Assembly (NCBI RefSeq): GCF_011764565.1
Contig: NZ_AP022871.1
Coordinates: 8,184,320 to 8,248,319 of the forward strand
DNA: 64,000 bases
Origin: Phytohabitans suffuscus
GTDB taxonomy: Bacteria; Actinomycetota; Actinomycetes; Mycobacteriales; Micromonosporaceae
Reading direction: 5' to 3'
Part shown: positions 8,899 to 18,621 of the stretch, in pieces
Numbering within the stretch: the stretch's first letter is position 1
Layout of the letters: each line of letters starts with the position of its first letter
The notes under the pieces: generated by a model
The model's input: only the letters and a program-made list of their open reading frames with translations
Database searches by the model: none
What the model was told of the DNA's origin: nothing
Made by a program: the position numbers and the translations under genes

Positions 8899-9191
8899 GC
8901 ACCCAACCTAGGCCCAAGATCCGAGCTACCGCGACGCCCGCCGTGGTCTGGACCGTAGCTCCCGCGGCCGCACCCTCCGCGATCCACTCGCAACCCCGGC
9001 CGGGGACCTGCGGGGGTGGCTGGACCATTCGTGCGACCAGCTCCAGAGCCAGTCTCACGTGGACCCGGCCCGGCCCGGCGGGACCGGTGGGCGGTGGGCC
9101 GTTGGGGGCGGCGGGCAGGCGTCGGGTGGTGGGTGGCGCGGGTGGGGGCGTGAGGGGGCACCTCGAGGAAGGAGCAGCTCGAGGAAGGAGA
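8899..9191. other. Non-coding gap of 293 bases with a short direct repeat
   Basis: No protein-like frame is seen here. The only structure noted is a 13-base direct repeat, ctcgaggaaggag at 9162-9174 and 9178-9190, just before the dehydratase stop. The region should hold the promoter of the hydrolase (start 8898) and the end of the dehydratase transcript. Confidence 0.5.
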
Positions 9192-10907
9192 TCAGTGTGA
9201 CTCGCGGCCCACGTCGGGGCCGCTGGCGCCGGCCAGGAAGTCGAGGTCGGCGCCCTTGTCGGCCTGCATGACGTGGTCGACGTAGAGGCGCTCCCAGCCG
9301 CGGGCCGGTGCCGCGTACGCCGCCGTGCTCGCCGGGGACGGCTGGCGGGTGGCCAGGTCGGCGAGCGGCAGGTCGATGTCGAGGCGGCGGGCCGGTACGT
9401 CGAGCACGATCGGGTCGCCGGTGCGGACCAGGGCGAGCGGGCCGCCGACCGCGGCCTCGGGGGCGGCGTGCAGCACCACCGTGCCGTACGCGGTGCCGCT
9501 CATCCGGGCGTCGCTGATCCGCACCATGTCGCGCACGCCCTTGGCGAGCAGGCTGGCCGGCAGCGGCAGGTTGCCCACCTCGGGCATCCCGGGGTAGCCG
9601 CGGGGTCCGCAGCCGCGCAGGATCAGCACGGACGTCTCGTCGACGTCGAGGTCGGGCGAGTCGAGGCGGGCGTGCACGTCCTCGACGCTGTCGAAGACCA
9701 CCGCGCGGCCCCGGTGGCGCAGCAGGCCGGGCGAGGCGGCCGCGGGTTTGATGACGGCGCCGTCGGGGGCGAGGTTTCCCCTGAGCACGGCGATGCCGGC
9801 GTCGTCCAGCAGTGGGCTGGCGCGGCGGCGGATGACCTGCTCGTCCCAGATCCGCGCCCCGGCCAGGTGCTCCACGAGGGGGCGGCCGGTGACCGTGAGC
9901 GCCGTACCGTCGAGCAGGTCGCCGACCTCGTTGAGCACCGCGTGCAGGCCGCCGGCCCGGTACAGGTCGTCCATCAGGTGCCGGCCGGCGGGCTGCAGGT
10001 CGACCAGCAGGGGCACGCCGGAGCCGATCCGGTCGAAGTCGTCCAGCGTCAGGTCGACGCCGGCCCGCCCGGCGATCGCGAGCAGGTGCACCACCGCGTT
10101 GGTGGAGCCGCCGATCGCGGCGAGCGTGACGATCGCGTTGTGGAACGAGGCCCGGGACAGCACGTCGCTGGGGCGCCGCCCGGCCGCGACGAGGTCGACC
10201 GCGAGCCGGCCGGTCTCGTGCGAGAGCGCGAGCAGGCGGCTGTCCGGCGCTGGCGTGCCGGCGATCCCGGGAAGCGTCATGCCGAGCGCCTCGGCCATGC
10301 CGGCCATCGTCGAGGCGGTGCCCATCGTGTTGCAGTGGCCGCGGCTGCGGATCATCGCGGACTCGGAGCGCATGAACTCCTCGCGCGACAGCGTGCCGGC
10401 CCGGACCTCCTCGCTGAGCCGCCACACGTCGGTGCCGCAGCCCAGCGGCATGCCCCGGAAGTGGCCGGTGAGCATCGGCCCGCCGGGCACGACGACGGCC
10501 GGCAGGTCGACCGAGGCGGCGGCCATGAGCAGCGCGGGTATCGTCTTGTCGCAGCCGCCGAGCAGCACCACGCCGTCGATCGGGTTGGCCCGCAGCATCT
10601 CCTCGATCGCCATCGCGGCGAGGTTGCGCCAGAGCATGGCGGTCGGGCGCACCTGCGTCTCGCCGATCGAGACGACCGGCAGGTTGAGCGGCACGCCGCC
10701 GGCCTCCCACACCCCCGCCTCGACGCTGCGCGCCACGTCGGTTAGGTGCAGGTTGCAGGGGGTGAGGTCGGACGCGGTGTTGGCGATCGCGATGTGCGGC
10801 CGCCCGGCGAACGCCCCGTCCGGCAGCCCGCGCCGCATCCACGCGCGGTGGATGTAGGCGTTGCGGTCGTCACCGCCGTACCACTGGGCGCTGCGCAGCT
10901 GCGTCAC
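9192..10907 (-). CDS. IlvD/Edd-family sugar-acid dehydratase (arabonate dehydratase-like)
   Basis: The product is 571 residues and belongs to the IlvD/Edd dehydratases, which remove water from dihydroxy acids using an Fe-S cluster. Cluster and substrate motifs are visible: GGCDKTIPALLMAAASVDLP, SRGHCNTMGTAST and RGCGPRGYPGMPE. The N-terminus YGGDDRNAYIHRAWMRRG is typical of the sugar-acid branch (L-arabonate, D-xylonate and related) rather than the valine/isoleucine enzyme. Exact substrate is inference. GTG 10905-10907 is used as start. The preceding gene (thioredoxin-fold protein) ends 33 bases upstream, so co-transcription is possible. Confidence 0.85.
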   Translation of the reverse strand: MTQLRSAQWYGGDDRNAYIHRAWMRRGLPDGAFAGRPHIAIANTASDLTPCNLHLTDVARSVEAGVWEAGGVPLNLPVVSIGETQVRPTAMLWRNLAAMAIEEMLRANPIDGVVLLGGCDKTIPALLMAAASVDLPAVVVPGGPMLTGHFRGMPLGCGTDVWRLSEEVRAGTLSREEFMRSESAMIRSRGHCNTMGTASTMAGMAEALGMTLPGIAGTPAPDSRLLALSHETGRLAVDLVAAGRRPSDVLSRASFHNAIVTLAAIGGSTNAVVHLLAIAGRAGVDLTLDDFDRIGSGVPLLVDLQPAGRHLMDDLYRAGGLHAVLNEVGDLLDGTALTVTGRPLVEHLAGARIWDEQVIRRRASPLLDDAGIAVLRGNLAPDGAVIKPAAASPGLLRHRGRAVVFDSVEDVHARLDSPDLDVDETSVLILRGCGPRGYPGMPEVGNLPLPASLLAKGVRDMVRISDARMSGTAYGTVVLHAAPEAAVGGPLALVRTGDPIVLDVPARRLDIDLPLADLATRQPSPASTAAYAAPARGWERLYVDHVMQADKGADLDFLAGASGPDVGRESH

Positions 10908-10940
10908 ACGCCCGAGCGTACCGGCGGGCCGGGTAGGGGC

Positions 10941-11531
10941 CTACGTGTCGGCCGCGTCGTCCACCGCGGACAGCATGGCCTCCAGCGAGTGCGGGGCGTC
11001 GTGGCGGATGCCGTTGACGAAGAAGGTGGGCGTGCCGGCCACGCCGCTGCGCACGCCGCTGCCGAAGTCGCGGCGGATGCGGGCCAGGTAGTGGTGGCCG
11101 CCCATCGCGCGGCCCACGCGTTCCACGTCGAGGCCGAGGCGGTCGACGGCGAGCGCGAGCTGCAACGGCTTGAGCTGGTCCTGGTGGGCGAAGAGCCAGT
11201 CGTGCATCTGCCAGAAGCGGCCGCGGGCGGCGGCGGCCTCCGCGGCCTCGGCGGCGATCTCCGAGTACGGGTGCACGTCCGTCAGCGGGAAGTGCCGGTA
11301 GACGAACGCCACCTTGGTCGGGCGCTGGCGAAGTACCTCCCGGACCACCCCGTGCGCGACGGCCGAGCCGGGGCACTGGTAGTCCCCGTACTCGACGAGG
11401 GTGACCGGGGCGTACGAGCTGCCGAGGAGGTGATCCTCCTCGGTGACCGGCCCGCGGAGCCGGCTCATCGTCAAGCGGAAAGGGTCATCCATGCTCGCAT
11501 GATCGCCAGTGGCCGGGTGAACGCGCGTCAC
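10941..11531 (-). CDS. DsbA/thioredoxin-fold protein with a single active-site cysteine
   Basis: The product has the pattern of DsbA-like proteins that share a fold with the NhaA C-terminal domain: VTLVEYGDYQCPGS, FVYRHFPLTDVHPYS and GVAGTPTFFVNG with the cis-proline. The usual CxxC is CPGS, so only the first Cys remains and a simple dithiol oxidase is unlikely. No signal peptide is seen. The GTG at 11529-11531 overlaps the stop of the MFS gene (GTGA), suggesting coupling; ATG 11490-11492 is an alternative giving 183 residues and better family length. Confidence 0.8.
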   Translation of the reverse strand: MTRVHPATGDHASMDDPFRLTMSRLRGPVTEEDHLLGSSYAPVTLVEYGDYQCPGSAVAHGVVREVLRQRPTKVAFVYRHFPLTDVHPYSEIAAEAAEAAAARGRFWQMHDWLFAHQDQLKPLQLALAVDRLGLDVERVGRAMGGHHYLARIRRDFGSGVRSGVAGTPTFFVNGIRHDAPHSLEAMLSAVDDAADT

Positions 11532-13243
11532 GCCGGCCGGGTGACCGTCTCGCTGCCCACGTCGGGGTCGCCCGCGTCGGGGTCGCCGGCGCCCATGGGA
11601 TCGATCGTGTCGGCCGTCCGGCCCCTGGTGGGCTCACCCGCTCCGGGGTCGATGCGCCGGGTGTCGGCCGGCAGCAGGTGCCACGCCCGTGGCTCCTCCT
11701 CGGACATCCCCTTCGCGCGTCTCTCGGACTCCTGGTCGGCGCTGGTGAACCGGGTGCCGTGCTGGCGCAGGTGCTCGTCCCACGTCGCCAGCTGGAACAC
11801 CTCCACGAACCGGTGCGGCTCCTCGCCCACCCGGAAGAGCCCCCATCTGGTCGCGCCGGTGCGCATCCGGGTGCCGCGGACCAGGCGCATGGCTTCCATG
11901 AACTCCTGCTCCCGCTCCGGGGCGATCGTGTACGTGGCGGTGACCAGCACCGGGCCCGCCTGCGGCTCGGGCCGGACGCCGAGCGACACCTCCGGCCAGA
12001 TCACGGCCGGCTGGCGGTCGACCTCGCGCAGGTCGGGCAGCGGCCACAGGGCCAGCGCCACCGCGTCGAGGATCATGATCCCGGCCGCGACCAGGAACGT
12101 CATCTGGATGCCGACCAGCTCCGCCATGGCGCCCCAGGCGAGCGCGCCGAGCGCCTGCCCGCCGGCGAACACCACCTGGTAGACGGCGAGGCCGCGGGCG
12201 CGCACCCAGTTGGGCAGGAAGAGCTGGATCTCCGCGTTCAGGTTGGCCAGCACGATCACCCACGCCGCGCCGGCCGGGGCGAGCACGATCGCGGCGGTGG
12301 ACAGGTCGCGCAGGGTCGCCACGTACAGCAGCACCCCACCGAAGACCAGGCCGGCCGCGCCCAGCAGCTTGCTCGCCGAGATCCGGGCGCGCAGCACGGG
12401 CAACCCGATGCCGCCGGTGATCGCGCCGATGCCGAGCGAGGCCAGCAGCAGGCCGTACCCGTGCGCGCCGGTGCCCAGCCGTTCCTCCGCCACCACCGGC
12501 AACAGCGCCCACAGCGCGCTGCCGGGCAGGATGAACAGCACGATCCGGCCCAGCATGCGGCGCAGCGTGGGGGAGTAGCGCACGTACCGGCCGCCGGCCC
12601 GCAGCGCGGCGGTGAAGCGTTCCGGCGACTCGGTCGGTTTCGAGTCGCGCGGCTTCCAGCGGATCAGCGTGACGGTGAAGATGACGAAGGTGGCCGCGTT
12701 CAGGCCGAAGACCAGCGACACGTCGGTCTCCGCGACCAGGACGCCGGCGACCGCGGGGCCGATCGCGCGGGCCACGTTCACGCTGATCGCGCCCAGGGCG
12801 GACGCCGAGCGGATCTGGTCGCGCGGCACCAGCTGGGGGATCACCGCCGCCCAGGAGGGCAGCGTCAGCGCCTGGCCGGTGCCGAGCGCGAACGTCAGGG
12901 TCAGCAGCAGCGCCGGGCCCATCCGCCCGGTCGCGGTCAGCACCGTCATCACGATGCCGACCACGGCCAGGAAGGTCTGTACCGAGATGAGCAGGTGCCG
13001 CCGGTCGAACGCGTCCGCCAGTACGCCGGCGGGGAGCGCGAAGAGCAGGATCGGCAGCATGCTCGCCGTCTGTACGGCCGCGACCAGCGTGTCCGCTTCG
13101 GTCTGGGTGACCAGCAGCCACTGGGCACCCACGGTCTGCATCCAGGTGCCGATGTTGGCGGCGAGCAGCGCCAGCCACAGGTTGCGGTACGCCGCGATGC
13201 GCAGCGGCGACCACGCCGGTGCCTGGCTCTCGGTGCTCACCAC
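11528..13243 (-). CDS. MFS transporter of the EntS / transmembrane secretion effector type
   Basis: The protein is 571 residues. The first 410 form a 12-helix major facilitator core, beginning LWLALLAANIGTWMQTVGAQWLLV, a hallmark of the MFS_3 group that includes enterobactin exporters. Residues about 428-528 form the extra ferredoxin-like domain common in this group (VTATYTIAPEREQEFMEAM, VEVFQLATWDEHLRQHG), followed by a low-complexity Asp/Gly/Pro tail. It probably exports a small metabolite, but no siderophore genes are nearby. The start overlaps the SDR stop, so the SDR, MFS and thioredoxin-fold genes form one unit. Confidence 0.86.
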   Translation of the reverse strand: MVSTESQAPAWSPLRIAAYRNLWLALLAANIGTWMQTVGAQWLLVTQTEADTLVAAVQTASMLPILLFALPAGVLADAFDRRHLLISVQTFLAVVGIVMTVLTATGRMGPALLLTLTFALGTGQALTLPSWAAVIPQLVPRDQIRSASALGAISVNVARAIGPAVAGVLVAETDVSLVFGLNAATFVIFTVTLIRWKPRDSKPTESPERFTAALRAGGRYVRYSPTLRRMLGRIVLFILPGSALWALLPVVAEERLGTGAHGYGLLLASLGIGAITGGIGLPVLRARISASKLLGAAGLVFGGVLLYVATLRDLSTAAIVLAPAGAAWVIVLANLNAEIQLFLPNWVRARGLAVYQVVFAGGQALGALAWGAMAELVGIQMTFLVAAGIMILDAVALALWPLPDLREVDRQPAVIWPEVSLGVRPEPQAGPVLVTATYTIAPEREQEFMEAMRLVRGTRMRTGATRWGLFRVGEEPHRFVEVFQLATWDEHLRQHGTRFTSADQESERRAKGMSEEEPRAWHLLPADTRRIDPGAGEPTRGRTADTIDPMGAGDPDAGDPDVGSETVTRPA

Positions 13244-13923
13244 CTACCGTCGGCCTGCAGCACCCTCAGGTCGGAAACGTACGGGTCCTCCGGTTCGAGC
13301 AGGAGCAACCGTACGATCTCCCGAGCCACCGCTGCCGGCGGGGTGTAGACCGTGTCGAGGAACGAGTCGCCCACACGCTCCTGCAGCCGCGTGGGCATGG
13401 GGCCGGGGTGCACCTGCATCAGCTTGACACCGTTGCTGCCCGTGGCCTGGGCGAGCGACTCGACCAGGCTCTTGCCGTAGCTCTTGGTGGCCCGGTACAC
13501 GGGGATGCCGGGGCGGGCGGCGTCCACCGCGACCGCGCCGACGTACACCACGTTCCCGCGGCCCTGGGCCCGCATGCGGCGCAGCGACTCGCGCAGCACG
13601 TACGTGGGACCCAGCACGTTCACCTCCACCGCCCGGCGGATCGTGTCCGGCGCCAGCTCGTCCAGCGCCCCGCCGACCCACATCGCCGCGCAGTGCGCGA
13701 CCCCGTGTACCGCCCCGTGCATCGCGATCTCGTCGAACGCGCGCTCCACCTGCTCGGCCCTGGACACGTCGCAGGTGACGCCGTCACAGCCGAGGTCCGC
13801 GGCGGCGTCCTTGACCTCCTCGACCCGGTCGCCGATCACGACGACCCGGTGCTCGGGAGCCAGGAGCCGGGCCACCTCGCGCCCGAGCCCGCTGGTCCCG
13901 CCGATCACTACGAACGTCTTCAC
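13237..13923 (-). CDS. Short-chain dehydrogenase/reductase, catalytic Ser apparently replaced
   Basis: The 228-residue product starts at GTG 13923 with VKTFVVIGGTSGLG, the cofactor-binding TGxxxGxG-like loop. It also has the DVSRAEQVERAF and NVLGPTYVL elements of classical SDRs and the YRATK (YxxxK) pair. The Ser that normally lies about 13 residues before the Tyr falls in VYVGAVAVDAARPGIP, where no Ser is present, so activity may be altered. It is the first gene of the unit running to the thioredoxin-fold protein. The substrate is unknown. Confidence 0.82.
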   Translation of the reverse strand: MKTFVVIGGTSGLGREVARLLAPEHRVVVIGDRVEEVKDAAADLGCDGVTCDVSRAEQVERAFDEIAMHGAVHGVAHCAAMWVGGALDELAPDTIRRAVEVNVLGPTYVLRESLRRMRAQGRGNVVYVGAVAVDAARPGIPVYRATKSYGKSLVESLAQATGSNGVKLMQVHPGPMPTRLQERVGDSFLDTVYTPPAAVAREIVRLLLLEPEDPYVSDLRVLQADGRW

Positions 13924-13982
13924 CGGCCCAGAGTGGGGGCGGGGCGGGTGAGCCCGGATCACACGGCCGAGGTGAGCCCGCC

Positions 13983-16900
13983 TCAGATCAGCCGCAGCTC
14001 CCGGCCCCGGCGTACCGCCTCGCGGCGGCGGGTCGCCGACAGCTTGCGGTAGATGTTGCGCACGTGCGTCTTGACCGTGTTGACCGACAGCGAGAGCTCG
14101 CCCGCGATCTCCACTGTGGACAGCATGCTCTGCAGGTACCGCAGCACGGTCAGCTCCCGCTCGGTGAGCGTCTCACCGGTCTCCGGCGAGGGCGGCGGGT
14201 CGGCCGCGGCCGGCGGCGGCATGGCGGCCACCAGGTCGGCGACCAGCGGCCAGTACGCGGTCCCGGCGTCGAGGTGGGCGGCGAGCAGGTCGCGCGCGTC
14301 CGTACCGCCCCGGGTGAACACCCTCCGGAAGCCCTCCGGCCCGGCCAGCCCCAGCACCGTCTCCAGGTCGCGCGCGGCCCGGCGGTGGTCACCGGCCCGG
14401 CGGGCGGCGACCGCCGCGAGCAGGCCGGCGTCCACGCGTACGGCGAGCGGTACGGCGGCCTCGATGTCGTCCCACGGCGGCAGCACGCGGATGGCCGCCG
14501 CCGCGTCGCCGGCGCGCAGGTGCGCGCGGGCCAGCGCGACCGTGCCCGCAGCCTCCCCGGTCGCGCGCTGCCCGCCGGCCTCGCGCCCCACCCCGGCGAC
14601 CGGGGCGCCCAGGTCCGCCGGCAGGCCGGGTGGCCGGACGGCCCGCAGCTCGTCGGCCGCGGGGACCGACCGCACCGGCGCGTGGGCGCGGTCCCGGACG
14701 ACCGGCCCGAGCAGGACCCGGGCGCCGGCGGCGTCGCCGCGGGCGGTGTGCAGGTCCGCCTCGGCGATCACCAGCCACCGCTCGACCAGCGGCGGCAGCG
14801 TCCGGTCGGTGCGGGCCGCGGAGATCGCCCGGTGCGCCGCGGCGAGGTCGCCGCGCGCCTCCAGCAGGCCCGCGCGGGTCGCCGCGACGAGCGCCGGGAA
14901 CGCGCCGGCCCCGCCGTCCGCGGCCGGCAGCCCGCCGTCCGCGGGGGACGGCGGCGCCGCGCGGTCCAGGTGCGCGGCGGCTTCGGCCAGCTCGTCGCGG
15001 TGCAGCGCCACCATGGCGAGCGCCAGGTGCGCGTGCGCGCGGTCCGCCGCGGGACCGCCCGGGTACGCCCGCGCGGTCTCGCCGGCCTCCCGCAGCTCGC
15101 CCCGCACGGCGTGGACCACGGCGAGCCGCCCGGCGCAGGCGGACGCGGGCCGGGTGAGCCCGGCGGCGCGCGCCTCGGCCAGGCCGGCGGCGAGCGCGAG
15201 CCCGGCGGCGCCGAGGTCGCCGGTCTCCAGCTCGGCCACGCCGACCGCCGCGAGCGCCACCGCCCGGGTGGACGGGTCGGCGGCCCGGAAGGCCCGCTCG
15301 CCGGCGCCCGCCCCGTCCCCGGCGCGGCCGAACGGCGACAGCTCGACCGGCCCGGTGCCGTTGCCCGGTCCGGTGTTGCGCGCGGCACCCGGCGCCGCGC
15401 CGTGCGGGCCGCCGTTCTGGCCGGCGTGCGCCGGCACCGGCTGGCCGTTGCCGCCGGCGTTGCGGGCCAGCGCGGCCGTGCCCGCCGGGGCGGCGCCCGT
15501 CACGGCCGGCCCGGCGTTGCGGCCCGGCGGCGCGGTCGCCGTGACGCCGGGACCGCCGTTGCGGGTACCCGTGGCACCGGCGGCCGCCGCGACCGGGCGG
15601 GCCGCCGCCGCGGCGCCGACCCCCGCCGTCGCGGACAGGTCCAGCAGCTGCCGGGCGGCCGGCAGCACGGCCGCCTGGTCGCCGTAGAGCTGCGCCTCGG
15701 CCAGCCGCAGCGCGGCCGCGACCAGCGCGTACCTGGCCCGCTGCCCCTGCGGCATCCGGTCCCGGTGCCGCTGCGCGAGGCGCAGGAACGCGGTCGCCGA
15801 CGTGCGGTCCTGCGCGTCGAGGAAGGCGGCCGCGTACGCCAGCGCGAGGGCCGGGTCGGCGCGCAGCGCGCTGGCCGGCGGCGGCGGGATCGGCGGCGCG
15901 GGCAGCCGGTGGCTCTCCGCGCCGTACGGGATCAGCTCCGGCCAGTGCGAGACCAGCAGCTCGGTGGCCCGGGGCCAGTCGCGCCCGGCGAGCGCGTGGC
16001 GCAGCGCGTCCGGCGGCATGTGCCGGTCGGCGTGCCACGCGGCGGCCCGCCGGTGCAGGTCGGTGAGCTGGTCGGGCGAGCGGCGGCGCAGCTCCGCGCG
16101 GAGCAGCTCGCCGAACATCCGGTGGTACCGGTACGCGCCCGGCCGGCTCTTGACCGGCACCACGAAGCCGTTGGTGCGCTCCAGCTCGGCCAGGACCCGC
16201 GCGGCGTCCTCCCGCCCGGTCAGCGCGTCGGCCAGCTCGCCGCTGACCGGCTCGGCGATCGACGTGCGCAGCAGCACGTCCCGCGCCTCGGCCGGCTGCC
16301 CGGCGAGCACCTCGTCGACGAGGTAGCCGGCGACGGTCGGGTGCTCCCCGCCGTACCCGGCGATGAAGCGGTCCGGGTCCGGGTGGGCGTACAGCGAGCG
16401 GGCCGCGAAGCGCAGCCCCGCCGGCCACCCCTCGGTGCGCAGGTGCAGGTCGTCGACCCGCCGCGCGCTGGCCGGCACCCGGTGGCAGGCCAGCAGCTCC
16501 GCCGTCTCCTCGCGGCTGAAGGCCAGGTCGTGCGCCGACACCTCGGTCAGCCCGCCCTCCAGGCGCCACCGGTGCAGGCCGAGCGGCGGCTCGGTGCGCG
16601 CGGCGGCGACCAGGTGCAGGCGGCGGTCGGCGTGCCGGACCAGGAAGTCCAGCCCTTCCGCGACCGACTCGTCCACGGCCAGGTGCAGGTCGTCCACGAG
16701 CAGCACGGCCGGCCGCTCCAGCTGGGCGACCGCGGCCGCGAGCCGCCGCGGGTCCGGGTCGTCGGGCACCGCGACGCCGTGCTTGGCCAGCGCCTCGCCC
16801 ACGTACGACCAGAATCTCGGGCCGTCACCCGTCTCGACCGTGTACCAGGCCACCGGCTGGTCCGGCTGTGCCCGCGCCCACGCGCCCAGCAGTACTGTCT

Positions 16901-17071
16901 TCCCCACCCCGCCGGTGCGGCCACCAGCGTCACCGGCCCACGCGCCCCGGCGTCGAGCAACCGGGTCAGGCGCGGGCGAGCGAGCTGTACCTCCGGCGGC
17001 GGTGGGACCGAGAGCTTCGACGCCAGCAGGGGGATGGCGCGCTGCTCGGTCCCGACGTGCCATTCATGCAT
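13983..17071 (-). CDS. LuxR-family MalT-like STAND regulator, one-base frameshift as sequenced
   Basis: Joining the two frames gives about 1029 residues: N-terminal VGTEQRAIPLLASKLSVPPP and the P-loop AAPAGWGKTVLLGAW, an ATPase domain with LLVDDLH (Walker B), a long helical-repeat domain, and a C-terminal LuxR HTH (LTERELTVLRYLQSM, SLSVNTVKTHVRNIYRKL). The frame breaks inside the P-loop at the CCCC of 16902-16905 (plus strand); one extra base restores GWGKT. A stretch of about 100 residues at roughly 15,290-15,600 is Ala/Gly/Asn/Pro-rich low complexity. Such proteins are inducer-dependent ATP-switch activators. ATG 17069-17071 is chosen because MHEWHVGTEQ leads directly into the conserved region. 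Confidence 0.82.
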
Positions 17072-17311
17072 CCGTCGCACCCCCGTGATGACGCTAGGGG
17101 ACCGTTTCGCGTACCAGGACGGGCTTATGGTTTTTGTCCGCCATCCGCGAATCACCCCGTTTGTGCGCCCGGGTCCCGCACCACGCCGCGACGCCGCGAA
17201 CCCGCGGCGTGTCGGCGCCGGCTACCCACGCGCGGGCGAGCGGCGGCGGCGCCCGGCGGCCGGCCGGGCGAGCCGCGCGGGTTCGGACAAGGTCGTCTAT
17301 GGTGGGCCGCA

Positions 17312-18175
17312 ATGGCCAGTGCTGCATCAGTGGACGAACTGCGTCCCGGCGACCACGCGTGTCTGACCTATTCGGACGCGGAGGAACGCCTGGACATCGT
17401 CGCCGCGTTCGTGCGCGACGGCCTCGGCGCGGGGGAGCGGGTCATCTGCTTCACCGACCCCGGCGACCCGCCCGACCTCGCCGGCGAGCTGGCCGAGCGG
17501 GACGTCAAGCCGGCCACCGGCGGCCAGCTCGCGATCCGCGACAACGACGCGGCCTGGCTCTCCGGCGGCCGGGTCTCCGCCACCAACATGATCGAGATGC
17601 TCTCCAGCGAGCTGGAGGCGGCCCACCGCGACGGGTTCGCCGGCCTGCGGGTCACCGCCGACATGTGCTGGGCCACCCGCCCGGTCGCGGCCGTCGACGA
17701 GCTGCTGGTCTTCGAGACCCGGGTCGCCGGCCTCTTCGCCGGCGGGCGGCTGACCGCGGTCTGCCAGTACGACCGGCAGAGCTTCGACCAGGTGACGCTC
17801 GCGTTCGCGGCCAAGGCGCACCCCCGGGCGGTCGCCGCCGCCGTCTACCACGAGGACCCGCTGCTGCGCATCTGCCGGCAGCACGCGCCGCCCGGGGTAC
17901 GGCTGGCCGGCGAGATCGACTACCGGCGGGTGCCCGAGCTCAACCAGGCGCTCGCCGAGGCGCTGCGGCTCGGCGGCGACATCCACGTCAACCTCACGCA
18001 CCTGAGGTTCATGGACGCCGCGGCCGCCGCCGCGGTCGGCCAGGCCGCGCTGAGCCTGCAGCCCGGCCGCGCGATGGCGATCGTGTGCGGGCGCGCGGTC
18101 CGCAAGGTGCTGGCCCTGGTCGGCGTGACCGACCAGCCGGCCGTCCGGGTGAGGCTGGCTCATGGTCGACCGTGA
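17312..18175 (+). CDS. MEDS (DcmR-type) sensory domain protein with C-terminal STAS domain
   Basis: The 287-residue protein has a MEDS domain at about 1-165 (LRPGDHACLTYSDAEERLDIVAAFVRDGL, ICFTDP) and a STAS-like domain at about 190-285 (GEIDYRRVPELNQAL, VNLTHLRFMDAAAAAAVGQAA). MEDS domains sense signals upstream of sigma or anti-sigma circuits; STAS domains are anti-sigma antagonists. The next gene, overlapping by 14 bases, encodes a GHKL ATPase, which is the expected binding partner. It is the first gene of the operon that runs through the CHAT-NACHT-FGE gene. GTCTAT lies at -10 distance from ATG 17312. Confidence 0.85.
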   Translation: MASAASVDELRPGDHACLTYSDAEERLDIVAAFVRDGLGAGERVICFTDPGDPPDLAGELAERDVKPATGGQLAIRDNDAAWLSGGRVSATNMIEMLSSELEAAHRDGFAGLRVTADMCWATRPVAAVDELLVFETRVAGLFAGGRLTAVCQYDRQSFDQVTLAFAAKAHPRAVAAAVYHEDPLLRICRQHAPPGVRLAGEIDYRRVPELNQALAEALRLGGDIHVNLTHLRFMDAAAAAAVGQAALSLQPGRAMAIVCGRAVRKVLALVGVTDQPAVRVRLAHGRP

Positions 18176-18611
18176 CCACGGTCCCTTCCCCTCGGACGGC
18201 GCGGGCTCCACGGCCGCACCGCACGGGGAGCCCGCACTGGACCAGCACTTCGACGCCGACGGGCTGTACTCACTGCGCGCCGCCGTCGCCGCCCACGCCA
18301 CCGACCTGGGCGCCGGCGAGGAGCTGGTCGAGGAGCTGGTGGTGGTGGCGAACGAGCTGGCCAGCAACGCCGTACGCCACGGCGGCGGCACCGGCCGGCT
18401 CCGCCTCTGGCGCGCCGGCGACCTCATCCACTGCGAGGTCAGCGACACCGGCCCTGGGCTGGCCGACGCCGAGGTGGGGCTGGAGCGCGTGCCGCTGACC
18501 GCGTACGGCGGCCGCGGCCTGTGGGTGGTCCGCCAGATGTCCGAGCGCGTGGACGTCCGCACCGGCCCGAAGGGCGCCACGATCACCGCGGCGTTCGCGG
18601 TCCGGCCGTAG
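18162..18611 (+). CDS. GHKL (RsbW-like) anti-sigma / serine kinase-type ATPase
   Basis: The 149-residue protein is a lone histidine-kinase-like ATPase domain. The N box ELASNAVRHGGG, the G1 box DTGPGLADA and the G2 region YGGRGLWVVRQMSERVDV are all visible. Such proteins bind sigma factors or phosphorylate STAS partners in partner switching. It overlaps the MEDS-STAS gene by 14 bases and precedes the DUF692 gene by 10 bases, so it is likely co-expressed with both. Confidence 0.85.
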   Translation: MVDRDHGPFPSDGAGSTAAPHGEPALDQHFDADGLYSLRAAVAAHATDLGAGEELVEELVVVANELASNAVRHGGGTGRLRLWRAGDLIHCEVSDTGPGLADAEVGLERVPLTAYGGRGLWVVRQMSERVDVRTGPKGATITAAFAVRP

Positions 18612-18621
18612 GGCCCGCACC

